Shown in pieces: positions 19,915 through 20,810 of a DNA stretch of 20,810 nucleotides; within the stretch, counting starts at the first letter, position 1, and the number at the start of each line of letters is the position of its first letter. The notes under the pieces were generated by a model, which saw nothing but the letters and a program-made list of their open reading frames with translations, searched no databases and was not told where the DNA came from. A program made the position numbers and the translations under genes. Source of the stretch: a virus; the IMG/VR virus record IMGVR_UViG_3300031566_000453, positions 1-20,810 of that record; one strand, 5' to 3'.

Positions 19915-20810
19915 ATGGAAAATGAGTTAATTTTTTTTAAGAGTGAGCTGGGGAGGATTTTCCCCGACATGCCAAGTGAGGAAATTCACAAGTCTGCCAT
20001 GGTTATGATTAACCGTAGATGGAAAAAAGACGCTGGTGAATGGAAACTTCGTCCTGGGGTAGTCGCCAGTATTTCTCAAGAGGAATATTTTAAATTGGAA
20101 GTAAAGCGTTTTAGTATGCCTAATAAACCTGATTTTTCAAAACAACAGGCGAAAGCATGTGCCGACTTTGGTGGTTATCCTTATAGTTTTAGGTTGAATG
20201 GTTCTATAGAGATGATCGATGAGGCCGAGGCGCCATCCCAGTTAGAGTATGTTAGAAGCGGGAAAACTGATTTTAAGAACGCAAGACCCAATGATTACAT
20301 ATTACTAAAGAGCGTTTTATGCACAAGCCTTCCGTTCGTTAACGCAAATGGAGATGCTTTTGATCCTGAAGATTTAAAGGAAGCCATTGACTCTGGCCAG
20401 CTGGATAGATATCAGCCCGCTATTCTAGATTGGCGTCATGACTTTCAAGTTTATGGTACGACTATAGGTGCCGAACTAGTAGACCAAAACGTCGAAGTTG
20501 ATGGCTTTGGAAAGCAAAGTGTGAAACAGATTGTTGTATACAGTATTTTTCATTCGTGGCTTTTCCCTGATAAAGCGAGTAAACTTCGCAAATGGTCAAA
20601 GAAAGGGATTCTTACTTTCTCTATGGCTTGTGGTGCTGAGGAAATTGATTGGGTGAATAATGGATCTGTGCGTGTCTTGAAAAAGCCACATTTTGTAGCA
20701 AATTCAATAATTCCACCTGATTCAGATCCAGCAGATGAGAACGCAACTCTCATTAAACTAGCCAAAAAGGAAGAGAAAGATATTCCTATTATGTATTCAA
20801 GTCACACACA
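19915..20810 (+). CDS. Prohead protease-like protein (3' end outside window)
   Basis: An ATG at 19915 with GAGAGGTG five bases upstream opens a frame that runs off the window after 298 codons. The middle part resembles phage capsid maturation proteases: LPFVNANGDAFDPEDL at 139-154, DWRHDFQVYGTTIGAELVD around H175, and GILTFSMACGAEE with S236, matching the His/Ser positions of the herpesvirus-like serine protease fold. Such enzymes trim scaffold and capsid proteins. Its position after portal and before the expected major capsid gene fits. The 120-residue N-terminal part has no recognised domain. Assigned by motif and order; the protein may be a protease-scaffold fusion. Confidence 0.65.
   Translation, partial: MENELIFFKSELGRIFPDMPSEEIHKSAMVMINRRWKKDAGEWKLRPGVVASISQEEYFKLEVKRFSMPNKPDFSKQQAKACADFGGYPYSFRLNGSIEMIDEAEAPSQLEYVRSGKTDFKNARPNDYILLKSVLCTSLPFVNANGDAFDPEDLKEAIDSGQLDRYQPAILDWRHDFQVYGTTIGAELVDQNVEVDGFGKQSVKQIVVYSIFHSWLFPDKASKLRKWSKKGILTFSMACGAEEIDWVNNGSVRVLKKPHFVANSIIPPDSDPADENATLIKLAKKEEKDIPIMYSSHT

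Overview
The window is part of the genome of a tailed double-stranded DNA bacteriophage. The evidence is a terminase large subunit, a portal protein and a prohead-protease-like gene in the usual head-module order, preceded by a DnaB-type helicase, an SSB, an SbcD/gp47-like nuclease and nucleotide-metabolism genes. The DNA is AT-rich and genes are densely packed. Many are linked by 1-20 nt overlaps (ATGA, TTGA), TTG and GTG starts are common, and Shine-Dalgarno (SD) sequences are purine-rich. The encoded initiator tRNA resembles that of Bacillota, so a low-GC Gram-positive host is a reasonable guess, but the host cannot be fixed from sequence alone. No integrase, repressor or attachment site was seen.

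Layout. 1-656: the 3' end of a class I methyltransferase gene, overlapped by a small HNH nuclease. 657-1174: no protein gene, but a probable structured non-coding RNA with a 13-bp perfect stem, a nested two-helix arm, a potential pseudoknot and a weak terminator. 1175-2040 (minus strand): a promoter, an initiator-type tRNA-Met, and two small genes. 2049-4603 (plus strand): a divergent promoter, an unknown gene, two sugar-nucleotide SDR genes (epimerase-like and RmlD-like) and a protein with a Ser/Thr-rich tail. 4600-6600: a run of very small overlapping genes, including two single-span membrane proteins, a zinc ribbon and an all-alpha dUTPase. 6593-12875: replication and nucleotide metabolism (SbcD-like, small genes, DnaB helicase, SSB, an HNH gene under a hairpin, a coiled-coil protein, an HD-GYP phosphodiesterase, a dNMP kinase). 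12865-20810: late module (sigma-region-4-like regulator, zinc ribbon, putative small terminase, large terminase, portal, eight-finger HNH nuclease, amidase, Ser/Thr-tail protein, terminator, prohead protease running off the end).

How the parts may work together. The dUTPase and dNMP kinase condition the dNTP pool for the replisome. The sigma-like regulator lies directly upstream of the packaging genes. A promoter-like element of 33 nt, 29 identical, occurs twice: inside the 3' part of the regulator gene just before the terminase cluster, and just after the 19.83-kb terminator before the protease gene. This suggests a phage-specific late promoter. Three intact HNH nucleases and one degenerate HNH-like gene show heavy colonisation by homing-type genes.

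The most unusual items are: the array of eight identically spaced C4 zinc fingers fused to an HNH nuclease; the structured RNA at about 788-1176; the phage initiator tRNA whose 3' end lies two nucleotides before an ATG, so that tRNA processing would release a nearly leaderless mRNA; the HD-GYP phosphodiesterase; and an HNH gene whose SD is locked in an 11-bp perfect hairpin.
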